Positions 62,401 to 64,000 of a stretch of 64,000 nucleotides of DNA are shown here, in pieces. Each line of letters starts with the position of its first letter. Positions within the stretch are counted from its first letter, which is position 1. The notes beneath the pieces were generated by a model. The model had not been told where the DNA came from. It worked only from the letters and a program-made list of their open reading frames with translations, and made no database searches. The stretch is from a virus, in IMG/VR virus record IMGVR_UViG_3300035670_000082, positions 1-64,000 of that record; one strand, 5' to 3'. Position numbers and translations under genes: made by a program.

Positions 62401-63281
62401 GGAGTCGGTTCAACTATGTCTGCTTCGTCTCGCTCTGCTCGCGGTCTGCGTCGTCCGCGTTCTCCTTCTGGTCGCGGGCGACGAGGACGCGGTGTTTCCG
62501 CATCTGCGTCACCTCTGTCTGGTCTGCTCGGAACATCAACCGAATCAGCATCAGGGCGCGGTGCAGGTTGACCCTCACCCCACCAAGGACGATTTCCTTG
62601 TTCGTTGTATCTTCGATTGCCTTCCGAAAGAACGCCTCGCCAGCCGCGACCAAGTTGACCTGCAGGTGGGTCACCTCTCTCTTCTCTTTCCTGCGCTTCA
62701 CGGAGTCGTCGCTCGCGTCGTTCTTGCCTTCTGCGCTTACGCGCCTCTCGTCTTTCGGCTCTTCCGTCTAGCGGTCTCCCACCATCATCTAAGACAACAG
62801 GGGAAGTCTCTGGAGCGTCCACATCATCAAGGACAACTTCTCTCCCTCGTGGCGGTCGTGCTACTCGGTCGGTTCCTTCTCCGCCATCCAGGACATCGGC
62901 GACACCGCGCAAACGGCGCTCTGCCCGACCTGCTTCCGCGTTCCGCTGAAGCCGTCCAGCCATACGCCTGTTTCGTCTATCTACTCGTCTGCCCCTACGC
63001 CTGTCGTCGAGGCTTTCCAATCTTTCACCAATGTTCGTGATGGAGTTTGCAATACGGCGAGCAACGCCCCACCCACAGTTTCTTCCAAAACGGTCGGTTA
63101 TCTGACCTCCGTACCGCGTACCAACAGGACATCTCCAACCGCCACGTCTACCCGTCCCAGGTATTGAAAGTGTCGGGTCCCACAACGCGCGAACACGCTT
63201 CACTTCATAAGCGAACGTGGTTTTATTCAGTTCACTTTGGAAGCGTTGCGCTTTATAGTTGATGAGATTCTTATTCGTCAT
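59478..63281 (-). CDS. 1267-residue structural-region protein with PI3/PI4-kinase-like C-terminus
   Basis: N-terminal GWRCPVGTRYGG near residues 48-60 recurs in actinophage head proteins. About 90-730 is highly charged, low-complexity Arg/Glu/Pro sequence. C-terminally, GFVIKPPDG (Lys 1055), an Glu-bearing helix (ESNMFELMGAELSA), the catalytic loop VGDRHGFN (Asp 1139, Asn 1144) and PIDFG (Asp 1161) reproduce the PI3/PI4-kinase order; D-R-H-x-x-N spacing is exact. Predicted ATP-dependent kinase domain. It may phosphorylate a capsid or host protein. Ends overlap the next gene by 11 bases. Confidence 0.8.
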   Translation of the reverse strand: MTNKNLINYKAQRFQSELNKTTFAYEVKRVRALWDPTLSIPGTGRRGGWRCPVGTRYGGQITDRFGRNCGWGVARRIANSITNIGERLESLDDRRRGRRVDRRNRRMAGRLQRNAEAGRAERRLRGVADVLDGGEGTDRVARPPRGREVVLDDVDAPETSPVVLDDGGRPLDGRAERREARKRRRQERRERRLREAQEREERGDPPAGQLGRGWRGVLSEGNRRYNEQGNRPWWGEGQPAPRPDADSVDVPSRPDRGDADAETPRPRRPRPEGERGRRRPRAERDEADIVEPTPETPDASEPTPEAPRPPRRPRAPRDGEERRPRPGERRPPRVPAADEEDEGLFDDFLRPGAPKRDGREPGEIVIGSDGEPYKWVPNPDANVIGAGKQEKGFWVPASEVDLENDRLRKKERRVKGDDLRNPKSPKGAPDPEGKNRIWTDDEGDQWEYDPNSRQWNIRGNPSKRREAEENDRARRDNRNERLRERNERGRRRAPRDEDERDRDLRFSERRRVRREIEEPGAPRTAPGETPEAEAPKPKRPARKRNRRRAASDEIATESATRRPPTPKDKPQGGQPKPSERINLDEEMIELAEGESMPDSRSFRNVNNRFPKNGLPKSAYWRKPDYDGNDKPELERRFGRYYDADGNINNRGRLVNQEIEKRKRGGGLTPKGRKPRQRKKPADAPKQPVENTPPNQADIPSPPSLAVTEEASTAFRELPDDAKTKARQLFRVLMRGRDRENEVQDDVVDNAIRRPPGDVNNQNLRALLAAQQQNIQRITKDKSDATANIERLKQDYGLDSPTGLRYDILPDDVKDRYVDNVAVVMRADKELASNQRRIARLQEEIIRRDIANPPVNQPQTPQAGQTPSPTPQSPQPQGRRKLADRFMFVKRRKNRDNVVAPLGDVDKNGVVVGKTVKVGENGMNTKDEAVKYLQDGGEIGNVPDEFLFDALEGVSHDGSQDWGDFVTEDVFNDLVTRGVINADGIDYDAFRRKKYHHFLFAQALSASDMEIPEELRDKLKGKKFVRLRSGSAAAPWLHFRVSDDGKRLTGEGFVIKPPDGYNGDESNMFELMGAELSAMLGAPGEGGRVDGLKNGSRTIVIPFGGNMIEGKMVVGVYNHKGNKKDRLLNVLSNFVLNVGDRHGFNGMVFKDENGNDVAYPIDFGRASPGRTVTEDGLRNYWETFDMDRKAGMGARDIGAANELGRELLPRLKAIDFEEMARRFGAMYGDKQALSAAQVAERIDQIRKRVNAIIRILETRGLGDVLFQR

Positions 63282-63624
63282 CGCTCATTTGTTTCTTTGT
63301 AGATATAACTTTGAAAGATTTGGTCACTTTGAGTTTTTCGGCAAGTTCCTCATAATCCTCTTCAATAAATGAGAAATCGGAACTGTAGTCAATTGACGGA
63401 CCGACCAATTTTGACAACACATATTCTAAACCATATTTCGAGTTTGAATATGTCGATTTGCCTGCAGACTCAGACAAAACATCATAAACAAAGTCCACAA
63501 TTTTTTTGTTATTGCCCCGCAACTCTATGTTCCCGTTATCATTTTTGGCGATGCATGTATCTGGTTCATCTTTGAATGAATAGAAGTAATCATTGTCTAA
63601 AACTATTTTTGCAAAATCAGCCAT
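63271..63624 (-). CDS. Hypothetical protein, 117 residues
   Basis: MADFAKIVLDNDYFYSFKDE, then ELRGNNKKIVDFVYDVLSES and IEEDYEELAEKLKVTKSFKV. Acidic alpha/beta. Lies between two kinase-motif genes. Codon use is AT-richer than its left neighbours. Function is unknown. Confidence 0.7.
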   Translation of the reverse strand: MADFAKIVLDNDYFYSFKDEPDTCIAKNDNGNIELRGNNKKIVDFVYDVLSESAGKSTYSNSKYGLEYVLSKLVGPSIDYSSDFSFIEEDYEELAEKLKVTKSFKVISTKKQMSDDE

Positions 63625-63629
63625 AACCG

Positions 63630-64000
63630 CTACCTTGTCACCTTGTCGATAATTGCTTGACGTCTACGCTTTAGGGTATCCAAGAGACCTTTCATCTGGT
63701 TGTATAGTCTCTCAGACTTATTTTGCGCGCTTCTTCGTTCTTTCTCGGGCACGTTTTTTATAGCCTGAGCAACAAAGACATCCAAATCGACATCGAGCAT
63801 GTTTTCAGTTTTTTCAATCACATTGTCCACGGCTCTTGTCAGGTCGCGAAGTATTCGTTGTTTATTTTCTGGCGTAGCGGAAGCATATAGACGTTGCATG
63901 TCGTCAAGAATTCCGCTGTCGAGTCCAAGATACCCAAATTCGACAAATTGGATTGGGTCGTCGAGAACAGCGCGACCCGCCCAGCCCAAATCAATTGGGA
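63630..64000 (-). CDS. C-terminal part of a second kinase-like protein
   Basis: The frame is open to the right edge, so the start lies outside. It begins PIDLGWAGRAVLDDPIQFVE; PIDLGWAGRA lines up with PIDFGRAS of the kinase-like domain at 59801, the DFG-type metal motif. A helical C-terminal region follows (NKQRILRDLTRAVDNVIEKT, then RLYNQMKGLLDTLKRRRQAI). I infer a truncated paralogue of the kinase domain; the catalytic loop would be outside the window. Confidence 0.65.
   Translation of the reverse strand, partial: PIDLGWAGRAVLDDPIQFVEFGYLGLDSGILDDMQRLYASATPENKQRILRDLTRAVDNVIEKTENMLDVDLDVFVAQAIKNVPEKERRSAQNKSERLYNQMKGLLDTLKRRRQAIIDKVTR

Overview
The window is most likely part of a large double-stranded DNA phage of an actinobacterium. 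The evidence is two WhiB-type regulators, an HK97-fold major capsid protein, many very short overlapping genes, leaderless-type gene starts, and palindromes matching the actinobacterial LexA box (CGAAC-N4-GTTCG). Host and genome ends cannot be read from the sequence. I found no large terminase, portal, tail or integrase gene, so this is only part of a genome.

Layout. 1-0.45 kb: the end of a WhiB gene and a tRNA with anticodon UAU. 0.45-7 kb: minus-strand runs of small genes. 7-14 kb: a helicase-associated/HTH gene behind a LexA-like box, a MoxR-type ATPase with a VWA partner (CobS/CobT-like), then more small minus-strand genes. 14-20 kb: small single-gene or two-gene units on both strands, many coding zinc-ribbon peptides. 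20-24.4 kb: a lysozyme-like protein, a LysM protein and small membrane proteins. 24.4-34.4 kb: DNA metabolism (SNF2/HARP-like helicase, DUF932, SSB, metallophosphoesterase, HNH, RuvC-like resolvase, ParB-like protein). 35.4-35.6 kb: five LexA-like sites. 35.6-38.1 kb: a DNA methyltransferase, a PD-(D/E)xK nuclease-like protein, a winged-helix protein and a DUF1599 protein. 38.1-43 kb: two large multidomain proteins carrying DGDGDG modules, ADP-ribosyltransferase-like and DUF5872-like domains. 43-53 kb: a second WhiB, primase-helicase, HTH protein, 2-oxoglutarate oxygenase, MazG, second methyltransferase and class II (B12-dependent) ribonucleotide reductase. 53-55 kb: a tyrosine/dual-specificity phosphatase and a thermonuclease. 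55-64 kb: structural region with the capsid protein and a 1267-residue protein ending in a PI3/PI4-kinase-like fold.

Three dispersed DNA signals organise the left 36 kb. (1) A bipartite element TCACAC-N12/13-GTGCGTA stands before about 20 transcription units. It is usually followed by an ACTACTAG leader and a small hairpin whose stem changes with compensation just upstream of the ribosome binding site. (2) A 17-mer, TGACGGTGGCGGAAAGC, acts as an extended ribosome-binding/start-associated sequence for some minus-strand genes and occurs as orphan copies elsewhere. (3) The octamer GCGGGACT is scattered through genes in different frames and forms inverted repeats in noncoding blocks. All three fade to the right of about 36 kb, where starts often have a TANNNT hexamer 6-9 nt upstream (leaderless type).

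How the genes work together: the replication set (primase-helicase, SSB, SNF2-type helicase, RuvC-like enzyme, HNH, RNR, MazG) supports DNA synthesis. Methyltransferases, DUF1599 and the nuclease-like protein point to DNA modification. The MoxR/VWA pair may serve cobalamin supply for the B12-dependent RNR or remodel proteins. WhiB, HTH and ribbon-helix-helix proteins, together with LexA-like sites, suggest coupling to host redox and SOS signalling.
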